Shown: positions 1 through 8,989, counted from the stretch's first letter. The stretch: DNA of 64,000 nucleotides from Corynebacterium sp. ACRPH (GCF_022347285.1 NZ_JAKRND010000009.1:44343-108342); one strand, 5' to 3'. Program-made: numbers and translations. Notes: a model not told the origin generated them from the letters alone.

Positions 1-2
1 TG

Positions 3-86
3 CTGTGGCTGCATGCGGCGGTCTTCGGCGGCGGCTACATCGGGGAGGCCGTTGCGGGCGCGGGGCGCGTGGTGCGCGAGCTGTGA
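3..86 (+). CDS. 3' end of a truncated gene, unknown product
   Basis: An open frame enters from the left edge and stops at a TGA. The visible peptide ends in GYIGEAVAGAGRVVREL. It has GC-rich third positions like the neighbouring genes, so it is probably the tail of a real gene. It is too short to assign to a family. The last 20 bases, including the stop, are repeated with one mismatch 34 bases downstream. Confidence 0.4.
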   Translation: MWLHAAVFGGGYIGEAVAGAGRVVREL

Positions 87-120
87 CGCGCAGGCGGGAC
101 GCGTGGTGCACGAGCTGTGA
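67..120 (+). repeat. 20-bp direct repeat spanning a stop codon
   Basis: Bases 67-86 and 101-120 match at 19 of 20 positions (gcgtggtgcRcgagctgtga). The first copy carries the stop codon of the partial gene and the second lies just downstream. It looks like a small tandem duplication of the gene end. Confidence 0.7.
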
Positions 121-227
121 GGCGTTGCTAGCGGAAGTGCTGCAGGGAAGCCGACGGAGTACAGTCATAGTTCGGACAAAACCGCATAATTTGCTTTTCT
201 AATTTTTCGTGAAGGAGTTTCCACAGC

Positions 228-1472
228 GTGAAGAGAACATTCTCTATCGCCATGGCTTTCGTCGGGCTGACCGTCGGCGCGGGCTTTGCAACTGGCCAAG
301 AAGTCATCCAATACTTCATTTCCTTTGGACTCAACGGCATCTGGGGCGCGGTGCTGGCGGGTATCGTCATGACCCTCGCCGGTAGCGTGATCCTGCAGGT
401 CGGCAGCTACTTCCTAGCCGATGAGCACCGCATGGTGTTCCGCAACGTTGCGCACCCAATCGTCTCGCGCTTCTTGGATGTCTCCGTGACGATCACCCTG
501 TTCGCCGTCGGTTTCGTGATGCTCGCCGGCGCGGGCTCCAACCTGGAGCAACAGTTCGGGCTTCCCTCCTGGGCTGGCGCGCTGCTGATGACGGGCGTGG
601 TGCTGGCCGCCGGAATGCTGGACGTGGAGAAAGTCAGCCAGGTCATCGGTGCGCTGACCCCGCTGATCATCGTCGCTGTGGTCTTCGCTTTCGTATACAC
701 GATGATCAACATGCCCTCCGACACCTCGCACTTGAATGAGATCGCGATGGCGGAGGAGTCTCCAGTTTCCCCGTGGATCGTCTCCGCCCTGAACTACAAC
801 GGCCTGGCGCTGCTGCTGGGTGTTTCCATGTCCCTGGTGATCGGCGGTAACTACTCGTCTCCGAAGGAAGCCGGCCTCGGCGGCCTGATGGGTGGCGTGC
901 TGTACACCGCGATGCTGATCATCGCCGCGATCACCCTGTACCTAAACATCGAGACCGTTCAGGGCAGCGATGTGCCGATGCTCGCAATGATGGACGACAT
1001 CAGTCCGGTGCTGGGCGTGATCATGGCGATCATCATCTTCTTCATGATCTTCAACACCGCGATCGGCATGTTCTACGCGCTGGGTAAGCGCCTGACCGCC
1101 AGCACCGACAAGTCCTTCCGCCCGGTGTTTATCGTGGTGACGCTCATTGGTTACGGCATCAGCTTCGTGGGCTTCGATACCCTCATGACCTACGTCTACC
1201 CGGTGATCGGCTACATCGGCCTGGTGATGATCGTCGTGATGATCGCCTGGTGGGTGCGCTCCCGCGCCCGCATCTTCGCAGAGTCCAAGCGCCGTGATCG
1301 CATCCACGAGCTCGCCCACGCCCGCGAGCACGACGAGGAGGAGTACACCGATGAGGATCGCCAGGAGCTGCGCAAGCTGGTCGGTGAGTCCAACATCGAG
1401 GACAAGGAGCTGCACGAGACCATCACCGACGAGGTGAAGAGCGAGATCCCGGACGCGGAGCTCGAGAAATAG
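228..1472 (+). CDS. YkvI-like integral membrane transporter
   Basis: A 414-residue polytopic membrane protein. It opens with a glycine-rich helix (LTVGAGFATGQEVIQYF) of the kind seen in APC/NSS-fold carriers, and resembles the YkvI family. About ten hydrophobic segments fill residues 1-345. After the last helix comes a strongly charged cytoplasmic tail of about 70 residues rich in Glu, Arg and Asp. Family members are predicted sodium-coupled or amino-acid-type carriers, but no substrate is established, so transport of an unknown solute is inference. The GTG start has an AAGGAG Shine-Dalgarno sequence ten bases upstream, and a CATAAT -10-like hexamer lies near base 185. The next gene begins 40 bases after the stop with its own promoter. 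Confidence 0.75.
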   Translation: MKRTFSIAMAFVGLTVGAGFATGQEVIQYFISFGLNGIWGAVLAGIVMTLAGSVILQVGSYFLADEHRMVFRNVAHPIVSRFLDVSVTITLFAVGFVMLAGAGSNLEQQFGLPSWAGALLMTGVVLAAGMLDVEKVSQVIGALTPLIIVAVVFAFVYTMINMPSDTSHLNEIAMAEESPVSPWIVSALNYNGLALLLGVSMSLVIGGNYSSPKEAGLGGLMGGVLYTAMLIIAAITLYLNIETVQGSDVPMLAMMDDISPVLGVIMAIIIFFMIFNTAIGMFYALGKRLTASTDKSFRPVFIVVTLIGYGISFVGFDTLMTYVYPVIGYIGLVMIVVMIAWWVRSRARIFAESKRRDRIHELAHAREHDEEEYTDEDRQELRKLVGESNIEDKELHETITDEVKSEIPDAELEK

Positions 1473-1498
1473 CATACGCCAGCCCTTTTACCTGGGCG

Positions 1499-1504
1499 TA
1501 TAAT
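1499..1504 (+). promoter_or_regulatory. Consensus -10 box for a leaderless transcript
   Basis: A perfect TATAAT ends eight bases before the ATG at 1513, which puts transcription start at or beside the start codon. No Shine-Dalgarno sequence precedes that ATG. An imperfect dyad (ATACGCC at 1475-1481 with GGCGTAT at 1495-1501) overlaps the hexamer and could be an operator or a weak terminator for the gene upstream. Confidence 0.55.
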
Positions 1505-1512
1505 GAGTATTC

Positions 1513-2124
1513 ATGTTTGGCGGGATGCATGAATCACTCACGACGGTGGCGTTAAGCGGCGCGGATTTCACCCCGCCGCAGGGGTGGGGGCCGGTGCTGA
1601 AGGAACAGCTCGGCATTGATCTGTGGCGCATCCCGGTGGTCATGGTCGCCGCCGTCGGTATTTACCTGACGTTCCTGGTGGCGGTGCGGCTGTTCGGGCA
1701 GCGCATCCTCAGCCCGCTGGGCGGCTTCGATGCCGTCGTTATTTTCATGTTCGGCGCAGTCGCGGGCCGTACTGTTCTAGGCCACCCGCCGTCACTGGCC
1801 GCGGGCGTGATCGGCCTGCTCACCCTCATGGGCATGGAGGCTCTATTCGGCGCCGTGCAGGACGTCGTGGGTCTGCGCCGCACCATCAACCCACCCCCGA
1901 CGGTGCTGATCGCCCATGGCGAGGTGCTGGAGGAGACTCTGCAGCGCAACCACATCACAGAAACCGCTATTGCCACGGCCGCACGCAAGGCGGGTGTACG
2001 CGACTTTAGCGAGGTCGCGTGCATGATTCTGGAATCCAACGGGTCGATCTCTACCCTGCGGGCGGGGGAGAAGATCGACCCGGATTTGTTGCTGGGTGTC
2101 GAGGGCGCCGAGAAGGTTTTGTGA
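1513..2124 (+). CDS. DUF421 (YetF-like) membrane protein
   Basis: A 203-residue protein with three hydrophobic segments (roughly residues 38-58, 65-85 and 95-113) followed by a soluble domain, the layout of DUF421/YetF proteins. The family hallmark is visible as a loop after the first helix (LFGQRILSPLGGFDAVVIFMFG) and in the C-terminal domain (PPPTVLIAHGEVLEETLQRNHI). The biochemical function of the family is not known; YetF-type proteins are linked to the envelope and spore or stress phenotypes in Firmicutes. Translation appears leaderless. Its TGA stop is part of a gTGACGCCCCCTC motif that recurs between genes in this window. It converges on the YhgE gene, 22 bases away, with no clear terminator. 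Confidence 0.8.
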   Translation: MFGGMHESLTTVALSGADFTPPQGWGPVLKEQLGIDLWRIPVVMVAAVGIYLTFLVAVRLFGQRILSPLGGFDAVVIFMFGAVAGRTVLGHPPSLAAGVIGLLTLMGMEALFGAVQDVVGLRRTINPPPTVLIAHGEVLEETLQRNHITETAIATAARKAGVRDFSEVACMILESNGSISTLRAGEKIDPDLLLGVEGAEKVL

Positions 2125-2146
2125 CGCCCCCTCGTCCCACCGAACC

Positions 2147-4279
2147 TTAAGCGTTCAGCACCGGGTGCAGTCGCTTCATGGTCCACGTTTGCTGGCTACG
2201 GGCCGATAGCGTGGTGACCAGGAAGCAGCCGAGGCCGACGAGGAACAGCACTCCCACTGCGATCGGTAGGCGTTCGTCGTAGAAGCCGTAGATCAGCTGC
2301 CTGAAGCCGTTGACTGTGTACGTCATTGGGTCGAACGGGTGCAGGAATTGGAAGAACTTGTTTTGTGTCTCGACGGGGTAGAGGCCTCCCGAGGCGACGA
2401 TCATCAACATCAGCACCGCTAGGGCTGTCACGCGGCCTGGTCCAGGCCCCATGAACGCGATGAACATTTGGTTCATCAGCATCCACACCAGCGCCACGAG
2501 GGCGGCGAAGAGGAATAGTCCCGGCAGGTTATCGACATCCATGCCCACGCCCCAGACGGTCACGCCGACCACGACGGCTGCCTGGCCGATGGCGAGTAGG
2601 CCGGTCGGCAGGAAGCCGGAGAGTGCCGCACGCCAGGAGTGCACACCAGAGTTGACGGTGCGGGCCTGCAGCGGCTTGATCATCACGTAGACCATGATGC
2701 CGCCGATGAACAGCGCCATGCTGAAGAAGAACGGTGCCATGCCGGCGCCGAAGGTGTGGTTGCCGGAATCATTGTCGCTCTTCAGATCCACCGGTCCGCC
2801 GATGGTGGAGGCGGTGGCCAGGCGCTGGCCTTCGTTCCAATTCGGAACCTGCTTGGCGCCGTCGGAGAGCTTGGTGTGGAGTTCGGAGGCGCCGTCATCC
2901 AGCTTGGCGGTGCCGTCCTTGGCCTTGCCGGTGCCTTCGACGAGCTTATCCGCACCGTCCTTGAGCTTGGTGTTGCCGTCGTCCAGCTTGATCACGCCGT
3001 CCTTCAGCTTGCCCGCGCCGTCGGAGGCTTCGCCCATCTTCTCGTCGAGTGTCTGCGCGCCGTCGTTGAGCTTGTTCACGCCGTCCTGCAGTTGCTTGAA
3101 CTGTCCTGGCAGGCCCTTCAGCTCGGTCACGCCGTTGCGCAATGGCGCGTTCGGGTCGTTGAGCTGGTAGGACAGCTGTGCGCTGCCGTCGGCCAGGCGC
3201 TTCAGGTCCGAGGCGTTCTGCGACTTCGGGCCGAGGCCCTGCGTTTCCAGGGAGAGGGCCACCTTGTCCAGCTCGTCGGCCGCGGTGATGGCGGCGGGCA
3301 CTCCGGTGCCGCGCAGGTCGCGGGAGAGTCCACGCAGGTTAGCCGCGTGGTCGCCCTGGGCCTTGGTCACGCCGCCGAGTTTGGTGTTGAGCTGCTGTAC
3401 TCCGTCGTTGACCTGGCTTGCTCCGTCGCCGAGTTTATTGACGCCATCTTCCAGCTCGTTGAGCTTTCCGGCCTTGCCGTTGAGCTTGTCGGCGGCAGCG
3501 TTCACCTTCGTGGCGAGCTCGTCAGTGCCGTCGGCTAGTTTGCCCGAGCCGTCGTGGAGTTGGACGAGTCCGTCGTCTAGATCGGTTGCGCCCTTGCGCA
3601 GCTTGCCGGAGCCATCCTTGGCGGTGGCCAGGCCGTCGGCGAGCTTGTTCGCGCCGTCGTCCAATTGGATAGACCCGTCCTTCAGTTCGGCGGTGCCGTC
3701 GGCCAGCTTGCCGGCGCCGATGGCGGCCTTTTGCATGCCGGAGCCGGCGTCCACGATGCCGACGAGGACCTTGTCCACGGCCTCGGCACTGATCTTGTCG
3801 CCCACCACGCTGATGACCTCACGCATGACGTTCTGGCCGATCATGGTGGACAGGTAGCCGTTTGCGTCGTTGTAGGTGCTGATGAGGTTGGCCTTTTCCG
3901 GGTTATCGGAGGTGGGCGAGGCCACCGCCTCGGAGAAGTTCTCCGGCAGCTCGAGGGAGAAGTAGTACTGGCCGGATTCCACGCCCTTGCGGGCATCTTC
4001 GGCGTCCGTTTCGATCCAGCTGATCTGGTCGTTTTCCTTTAGGCCTTCGATCACCGTGTCGCCGGCGCGCAGTTCCTTGCCGTCAACGTTGGTTCCCTTG
4101 TCACTGTTGACCAGTGCGACAGGCAGGCTGTTCAGGTTCCCGAAGGGGTTCCAGAATGCCCACAGGTAGAGGGCGGAGTACAGCAGCGGCATAAGCACAA
4201 GGATGACAAGTGCGGCTCGGGTGAGCCGGTTGCGCTTGAAGCTGCGGATTTCGCTGTTGAGTTTGAAACCGGCAAGCAT
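2147..4279 (-). CDS. YhgE/Pip-type membrane protein, ABC-2 permease-like
   Basis: A 710-residue protein of the YhgE/Pip (phage infection protein) family. One N-terminal membrane helix (about residues 22-42) is followed by a long extracytoplasmic domain. This is built of heptad-like repeats with the pattern xLxDGxxxL (for example KLADGTAELKDG), predicted to form an extended helical bundle. It ends with about five C-terminal helices of the ABC-2 permease type. Relatives include type VII secretion-associated EsaA and the phage receptor Pip. The ATG overlaps the stop of the upstream ATPase gene (TAATG), so the two are translationally coupled and probably form one export machine. The substrate is unknown. 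Confidence 0.8.
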   Translation of the reverse strand: MLAGFKLNSEIRSFKRNRLTRAALVILVLMPLLYSALYLWAFWNPFGNLNSLPVALVNSDKGTNVDGKELRAGDTVIEGLKENDQISWIETDAEDARKGVESGQYYFSLELPENFSEAVASPTSDNPEKANLISTYNDANGYLSTMIGQNVMREVISVVGDKISAEAVDKVLVGIVDAGSGMQKAAIGAGKLADGTAELKDGSIQLDDGANKLADGLATAKDGSGKLRKGATDLDDGLVQLHDGSGKLADGTDELATKVNAAADKLNGKAGKLNELEDGVNKLGDGASQVNDGVQQLNTKLGGVTKAQGDHAANLRGLSRDLRGTGVPAAITAADELDKVALSLETQGLGPKSQNASDLKRLADGSAQLSYQLNDPNAPLRNGVTELKGLPGQFKQLQDGVNKLNDGAQTLDEKMGEASDGAGKLKDGVIKLDDGNTKLKDGADKLVEGTGKAKDGTAKLDDGASELHTKLSDGAKQVPNWNEGQRLATASTIGGPVDLKSDNDSGNHTFGAGMAPFFFSMALFIGGIMVYVMIKPLQARTVNSGVHSWRAALSGFLPTGLLAIGQAAVVVGVTVWGVGMDVDNLPGLFLFAALVALVWMLMNQMFIAFMGPGPGRVTALAVLMLMIVASGGLYPVETQNKFFQFLHPFDPMTYTVNGFRQLIYGFYDERLPIAVGVLFLVGLGCFLVTTLSARSQQTWTMKRLHPVLNA

Positions 4280-5148
4280 TAACGGTTCTCCTTCTGCTCT
4301 GTGGTGTTGGTGTGGTCTTCGGGGATGTCCAGGTCGTCTAGTTCTGGATCATCGAGCTCTGGGTCGTCCAGCTCAGGGTCATGCTGGTCTGAGTAGTGTT
4401 GGTCTGGGTCGTACTGGCCTGATTCGACCTCCGCCGGGTCAGGGTATTCGCGCAGTCCGGTATGAATCGGGTGCGCGTGGCCAGCGTTGGCGTCAATTTC
4501 AATAACCTTGTGGGGCTCCACAGGACCGACAATCGGGTTCGACGAGCTCACGATCACAGGAATGTCCTGCGAAAGGCGCTCGAGCACCTGCAACAGAATC
4601 GCCCGGTCGTCGTTTTCGTGCACCTGCTCGATGTCGTCCATGATCAGCAGCTCGACGGGCTTGTTGTCGGCGGGCGACAAGGCCAGGCTGATGCGCAGCA
4701 TGATTTTATCCAGGTTGTCCAGCTGGGAGATATAGGCATCCAGCGGGGGCAGGTCGCGGTCGCCGTAGACGTGGTTGCAGAAGCGCTCCAGGTCCTCTTG
4801 AGTGGCCTTGCGCATCGGCATGAACCACGGCTTCGACCAGGACATGGACTCGGTGAGCACGTCCTGGACCGTGACGGAACGCTCCAGCAGGTCGATCTGC
4901 TCCACGCCCGCGATGGCTACGCGGGAGCGGATCGGCTTTGGCTTGGACTCGCCGAGTACGTTCAGCGAGCCGCCGGTGGGCTTCATTCGGCCAGAAAGAA
5001 CCAGAGCCAGGGCCGTGCGGCCGGAGCCACCCTTGCCAAGCAGGTTGGTTAGACCCTGGTTGGGGATAGCGAAAGAAAGAGGGCCGAACACTCGGCCCTC
5101 GTCACCTTTTAGCTCGAGATCCTGGGCTTCTACTGCTAGGGAAGACAT
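4279..5148 (-). CDS. Degenerate ABC transporter ATP-binding protein
   Basis: A 289-residue ABC-type nucleotide-binding protein coupled to the YhgE/Pip gene. The fold is recognisable, but the key motifs are altered. The Walker A segment reads GKGGSGRT, with Arg where Lys is expected. Walker B reads ELLIMDD, with Asp in place of the catalytic Glu. No LSGGQ signature is evident; the region reads YISQLDNLDKIML. The last 60 residues form a very acidic tail with three tandem PELDD units. The protein may bind nucleotide weakly or act as a structural partner; this is inference. The operon promoter should lie in the 143-base gap upstream, which also holds a perfect 16-base dyad. Confidence 0.75.
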   Translation of the reverse strand: MSSLAVEAQDLELKGDEGRVFGPLSFAIPNQGLTNLLGKGGSGRTALALVLSGRMKPTGGSLNVLGESKPKPIRSRVAIAGVEQIDLLERSVTVQDVLTESMSWSKPWFMPMRKATQEDLERFCNHVYGDRDLPPLDAYISQLDNLDKIMLRISLALSPADNKPVELLIMDDIEQVHENDDRAILLQVLERLSQDIPVIVSSSNPIVGPVEPHKVIEIDANAGHAHPIHTGLREYPDPAEVESGQYDPDQHYSDQHDPELDDPELDDPELDDLDIPEDHTNTTEQKENR

Positions 5149-5220
5149 GGCTTTACCTGATTTCTGTGGGTAGGGAAGCTCGGTCTATTTCAACAGACAC
5201 CCTGGACATCTTTGTAGATT

Positions 5221-5236
5221 TTGACGATTTCGTCAA
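5221..5236. promoter_or_regulatory. Perfect palindromic operator candidate upstream of ABC/YhgE genes
   Basis: TTGACGATTTCGTCAA is a perfect inverted repeat of two seven-base arms separated by two T. It lies 73 bases before the start of the ATPase gene, where a promoter is expected, and resembles a TetR- or MarR-type operator. No regulator gene is adjacent. Confidence 0.45.
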
Positions 5237-5291
5237 TTTCCTTCGCGGCGCGGTGCAGTGGCGTTGTGAAATAGCGCTACAGCCCCCGAAT

Positions 5292-6899
5292 CTACAGGGA
5301 ATCTTGCAGGGGAGCTGCAGCGCGGCGGGCGCGCAGGCGATTGTCGTAGAGCGCGAGGACGAGGGCGACGGCGATGAGCGAGCCGATTGTGCCGAAGCCG
5401 ATGGCGGTGCCGAGGGTCCAGTTGATGGCGCGCGAGCTGGCGAAGACGATCGCGGTGATCAGCGCGAGCCCCATCGCGGTGCCGATGCGCTGGGCGGTTT
5501 GCAAAACCGCGCCGGAGCTACCCGCGTAGTTCAGTGGAACGTCCGCGAGCGTGAGGGTTTGGTTCGGGCCGATGACCGCGCCCTGGCCGGTGCCGACGAG
5601 GAAGAGGGTGGGCACCATCCACCACTCCGAAATGCCTGCGACGTGGTGCAGCACAAGGGCGAGGATGGTCAGCACGATGCCGGTCAGCGCCACGGAGATG
5701 CCATCGATGACAACGCGGCGACCTCGGTCGGCGACCCGCTTGCCGGCCCAGTTGGCGGCGAAGGAGCTGCTGATCGCAGCAGGAATGCCAACGCTACCGG
5801 CCACGAGCGCGCTGTAGCCCAGGCCGTTTTGGAAGTACAGAGCCACGAGCACCCAGATGCTGGTCATGCCCATGAAGTACACTCCCGCCAGCATGGTGCC
5901 CAAGCGGAAGCTGGGGAAGCGGAAGATCTGCATGTCCACCATCGGGTCGAAGGGCTTCGACTTTTTCACATGGCGTTCCCAGGCCAGCCACCCGGCCAGA
6001 AGGGCGACGGCGACGGGCAGGAGCAGGAAGGTGCGCGCGCTGCCGGAGGATTCCACAAATGGGAAGAGGAAGGCCAGGACGGCCAAGCCAAGCAGGAGGG
6101 AGCCGAAGGGGTCGAGGCTGCGCACTGCACGGATGACGCCCACGTTACGGCCGGTGGCGGGATCCTTAACTCGGCCCATCAGTGGGCGCGGGAACCACAG
6201 GAGCGCGAGGACGAAGGCAAGAAGGCCGAAGGGAACGTTGACCAGGAATGTCCAGCGCCAGCCGTGCTCCGGTCCGCCGACGCGGATGAGGAAACCACCC
6301 AGGACGGGCCCGATGGCCACGGCCACACCCACGACGGTGCCGAACCAACCGAAGGCCCGGCCGCGCTCCTTGCCGCGGAAGAACTGCTGAATCATGCCCA
6401 CGGCCTGCGGGTTGAGCAGGCCGGCGCCCACGCCCTGGATGAAGCGGGTGACGTTCAGGGCTTCCGCGGTGGGGGCGAAGCCCGCGGTGATGGCGGCCAG
6501 GGTGTAGACGCTCAGGCCGATGAGATACATCCCGCCCCGGCCAAGCAGGTCGCCGGCGCGGCCGGCGGCGACGAGGACCACGCCGAACGTCAGCGTGTAG
6601 CCGGAGAGCACCCACTGGATGTCCGATTCGGTGGCGCCCAGCCCCTGCTGGATTGAGGGCAGGGCGACGTTGATGATGGACACGCTGATCAGCGACATGA
6701 AGATCGTCGTGAGGATGACGCCAAGAACTTTCCAGCGGCGCGGATCCTCACCCGGGGGATAGGTGCCGGGGGACTGGATCGTGGCCTCCGTCGCGCCGGG
6801 GCGGGGGTTTGCGGTGTCCTGACCCGGAGTGCCTGGCTGCACGTCCCCGCGAGGGTTGCCCGGCTGTGAGTTTGCGGCGTGCGGGTCCTTTTCAGCCAC
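5292..6899 (-). CDS. MFS exporter of the DHA2 (EmrB/QacA) family
   Basis: A 535-residue major facilitator protein with fourteen hydrophobic segments, as expected for drug:proton antiporter family 2. A 60-residue Pro/Gly-rich cytoplasmic N-terminus precedes the first helix (WKVLGVILTTIFMSLISVSI). Motif A appears as GRAGDLLGRGGMYLIG and motif C-like glycines as GVGAGLLNPQAVGMIQQFF. Family members export hydrophobic drugs, dyes or lipids using the proton gradient; the substrate here cannot be deduced. The start codon is GTG. No regulator adjoins it, although a small dyad (TAAGG-GTGA-CCTTA, 6965-6978) lies in the shared upstream region. Confidence 0.85.
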   Translation of the reverse strand: MAEKDPHAANSQPGNPRGDVQPGTPGQDTANPRPGATEATIQSPGTYPPGEDPRRWKVLGVILTTIFMSLISVSIINVALPSIQQGLGATESDIQWVLSGYTLTFGVVLVAAGRAGDLLGRGGMYLIGLSVYTLAAITAGFAPTAEALNVTRFIQGVGAGLLNPQAVGMIQQFFRGKERGRAFGWFGTVVGVAVAIGPVLGGFLIRVGGPEHGWRWTFLVNVPFGLLAFVLALLWFPRPLMGRVKDPATGRNVGVIRAVRSLDPFGSLLLGLAVLAFLFPFVESSGSARTFLLLPVAVALLAGWLAWERHVKKSKPFDPMVDMQIFRFPSFRLGTMLAGVYFMGMTSIWVLVALYFQNGLGYSALVAGSVGIPAAISSSFAANWAGKRVADRGRRVVIDGISVALTGIVLTILALVLHHVAGISEWWMVPTLFLVGTGQGAVIGPNQTLTLADVPLNYAGSSGAVLQTAQRIGTAMGLALITAIVFASSRAINWTLGTAIGFGTIGSLIAVALVLALYDNRLRARRAAAPLQDSL

Positions 6900-7075
6900 T
6901 GTGGTGCGTGCCCTCCTTCGGATGGCCTGTGTGTAGTTCTGCCTTTATAGAAGCATAGCGCTACTAAGGGTGACCTTATTTCAGGGGTGGTGATGGTTTC
7001 AAAGTGGATAGGCTTCTGAAGTGCTGTTGTAGCCTGGGGCACAGGTGGTTCGAAGATCACGGAGGCTTTTGTGAT

Positions 7076-8989
7076 ATGGGGATAAACGACGAGTTCACCG
7101 AGGCGAACAATGCTCGGAATTCCAACTGGTATCAAATCCAGGGAGCGGAGTTCCATCTTCCGGAGGGTTATGTCTGCGGCTCTCAGCCGGAGTGGCGCCT
7201 TGCGCATTTCGCGGTGGTTCTTCCAGTGCCCGAATTATCGGAGGCTTTCGATTGGCCCGAGGCTTGGGTGCCCGGTCGTTTTCGCGGGATTAAGAAGATT
7301 GAGTTCGCAGAACGGGATGAAAAAGGGGACTTCGTTCGCCAGTTCTGGGGTAATAAAGTTGATTTTAAATATGTACCCCGCGTTTTCCATAAGAGTGCTG
7401 GGTCGTACTTCCGTGAGCCCCTAGCCAGCTCTATGGGGGCGGGTGCGGTTGATGCTGTACCGACGTCTGGTGGGGATCCCGCGGAGTGGATCTCAGATGC
7501 ATCTACTAATCCTGCCAAGGTCGTCGCGCATCGCCTCGTTTTTGAGCCTGACCTAACGACGGAAGGCAAGCAGCAGGCACCAGAAATGGAGACGTATCCG
7601 CTGCGTTTCGCTTTGGACGACACTGGGCACCCCTTTGCGACCTTGAAGTTTGTGTGTGCCGAGTACTTGCAATACTCCGGGCCATGCCTTTATGACCTTG
7701 AAAGTGGCGAACCTAGTAACTTCGAACAGAATTTTCTCGTCATCCATGCCGTCGCGGAAAATTGCTCCGGAAAAGCGCTGGAGGAAGCTACTGCGTCGTT
7801 GACTAAACCACGAGAGAAAATGACCCTGATTGCGGAGGAAGGCAACGGAGAAGCAAGACAAAGAGAGCTACTTGAAGAACTCACTGGCTCACCACTGACT
7901 AACAACAAGGCTAGTGTTTGCCTATTGGAAGCTGCCGTGAAGGTTGTGGAAAAACAGCTATTCGTTGGCTCGGAAACTCACGCTCCGTGGGATCTCACCA
8001 AGGGCGGATACTTCAAAATACCCGGTAGAGGAACAAAAGCGAACCACGGGCGCCAGTCTCCTAAACCTTATTGCGTCACGATGGCTATCCCGGGCCGTAC
8101 AGACATTGCCCTGCCAACCCCCATCGCGGATGCATCTGAGGAGACGGGGGAGAACTGGATGCTCCACGACCAATGGGCATGGTACTTTGCTTCCCGTTTC
8201 GACCGGTACACAACAGAAATACCTTATTTCCGCGATGGCTCTATAAACAGAAGCCTCGTGTCCCGCTATCGTGATTGGACTATTCACTCCTGCGAGGAGG
8301 GGTTGGCAGTGGTGCGCCGGGCACCGCTAGAAAACTCGCAAAATAATTTCTTTATGCTGGCTGGGACTCGCTTTGTAGACCTGGCTATTTTAGCGCTTAG
8401 AGCAGATAATTATCTGGGGTGTATTAGTGAACAACTTCGCCAATTATCTTTCGGTCCGGAAGCGCTCAATGTCTTGGAAAGCTCCGGCTCTGAGGGCAAT
8501 GCTGGAACCCTCGAGAAGATAAGGGGCGCGGACCAAAAGCTGCAGGGCAGTCTACGGAAGTTCGCAAAGATACAAGCGGAACTAGTCTATGTGCGCGATC
8601 ACCTCTGGTACGAGCGAGTCCCCGGACGCGACGTAGCGACCACCATTCTGCAGCATATGTTGGAAAAGACAGGTGCACGGGGAGACTTTGATGACATCGT
8701 CGGCGAACTTGAGATACGTGAGAACGTCTACACAACCCAGTACAACTTCGCACGTATCAGACTTGATGGCATCGAGGCAGACGCTCATAAGCGTAAACAA
8801 GAGCGGCGCGACGAACGCAATGAATTAATCGCGTTAGCAGCCGCAGTTCTGGCAGTCCCAAGCCTTTTTGCGCTTCTGCCCGCTGTTGGGCAGTGGTGGG
8901 TTTTCATTGTTTGCCTCGTGGCCATTGTTGTCATATCCGCGGTGACGTACTTCTCGCGCCGTCAACGGAGAAAGAAACAGTCGGGTTGA
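7076..8989 (+). CDS. Unknown 637-residue protein with two C-terminal membrane helices
   Basis: I do not recognise this family. The ATG at 7076 is preferred because GGAGG lies ten bases upstream; an in-frame ATG at 7004 would add 24 residues but has no ribosome site. Residues 1 to about 570 are soluble, with many aromatic residues and no obvious catalytic motif. A charged helical stretch (KRKQERRDERNE) follows, then two hydrophobic helices (about ALAAAVLAVPSLFALL and WVFIVCLVAIVVISAV) and a basic tail. This long-helix-plus-two-helices ending recalls CorA-type channels, but no GMN motif is present. Codon use (ATA, AGA, more A/T at third positions) differs from the core genes, which suggests transfer. 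It stands alone, upstream of the Wadjet operon, so a defence role is possible but unproven. Confidence 0.7.
   Translation: MGINDEFTEANNARNSNWYQIQGAEFHLPEGYVCGSQPEWRLAHFAVVLPVPELSEAFDWPEAWVPGRFRGIKKIEFAERDEKGDFVRQFWGNKVDFKYVPRVFHKSAGSYFREPLASSMGAGAVDAVPTSGGDPAEWISDASTNPAKVVAHRLVFEPDLTTEGKQQAPEMETYPLRFALDDTGHPFATLKFVCAEYLQYSGPCLYDLESGEPSNFEQNFLVIHAVAENCSGKALEEATASLTKPREKMTLIAEEGNGEARQRELLEELTGSPLTNNKASVCLLEAAVKVVEKQLFVGSETHAPWDLTKGGYFKIPGRGTKANHGRQSPKPYCVTMAIPGRTDIALPTPIADASEETGENWMLHDQWAWYFASRFDRYTTEIPYFRDGSINRSLVSRYRDWTIHSCEEGLAVVRRAPLENSQNNFFMLAGTRFVDLAILALRADNYLGCISEQLRQLSFGPEALNVLESSGSEGNAGTLEKIRGADQKLQGSLRKFAKIQAELVYVRDHLWYERVPGRDVATTILQHMLEKTGARGDFDDIVGELEIRENVYTTQYNFARIRLDGIEADAHKRKQERRDERNELIALAAAVLAVPSLFALLPAVGQWWVFIVCLVAIVVISAVTYFSRRQRRKKQSG

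Noticed and set aside
5166..6656. A 496-codon frame opposite the MFS gene
   Set aside because: Highly polar Gly/Glu/Asp/His composition is typical of antisense to a hydrophobic high-GC gene; no motif or ribosome site supports it.
6965..6978. DtxR-like operator TAAGG-GTGA-CCTTA before the MFS gene
   Set aside because: Arms are only five bases and match the iron-box consensus poorly; no metal-related gene adjoins it.
7004..7075. Longer N-terminus for the unknown membrane protein
   Set aside because: No ribosome site precedes ATG 7004, and the added Cys-rich stretch looks unlike the rest; ATG 7076 has GGAGG at good spacing.
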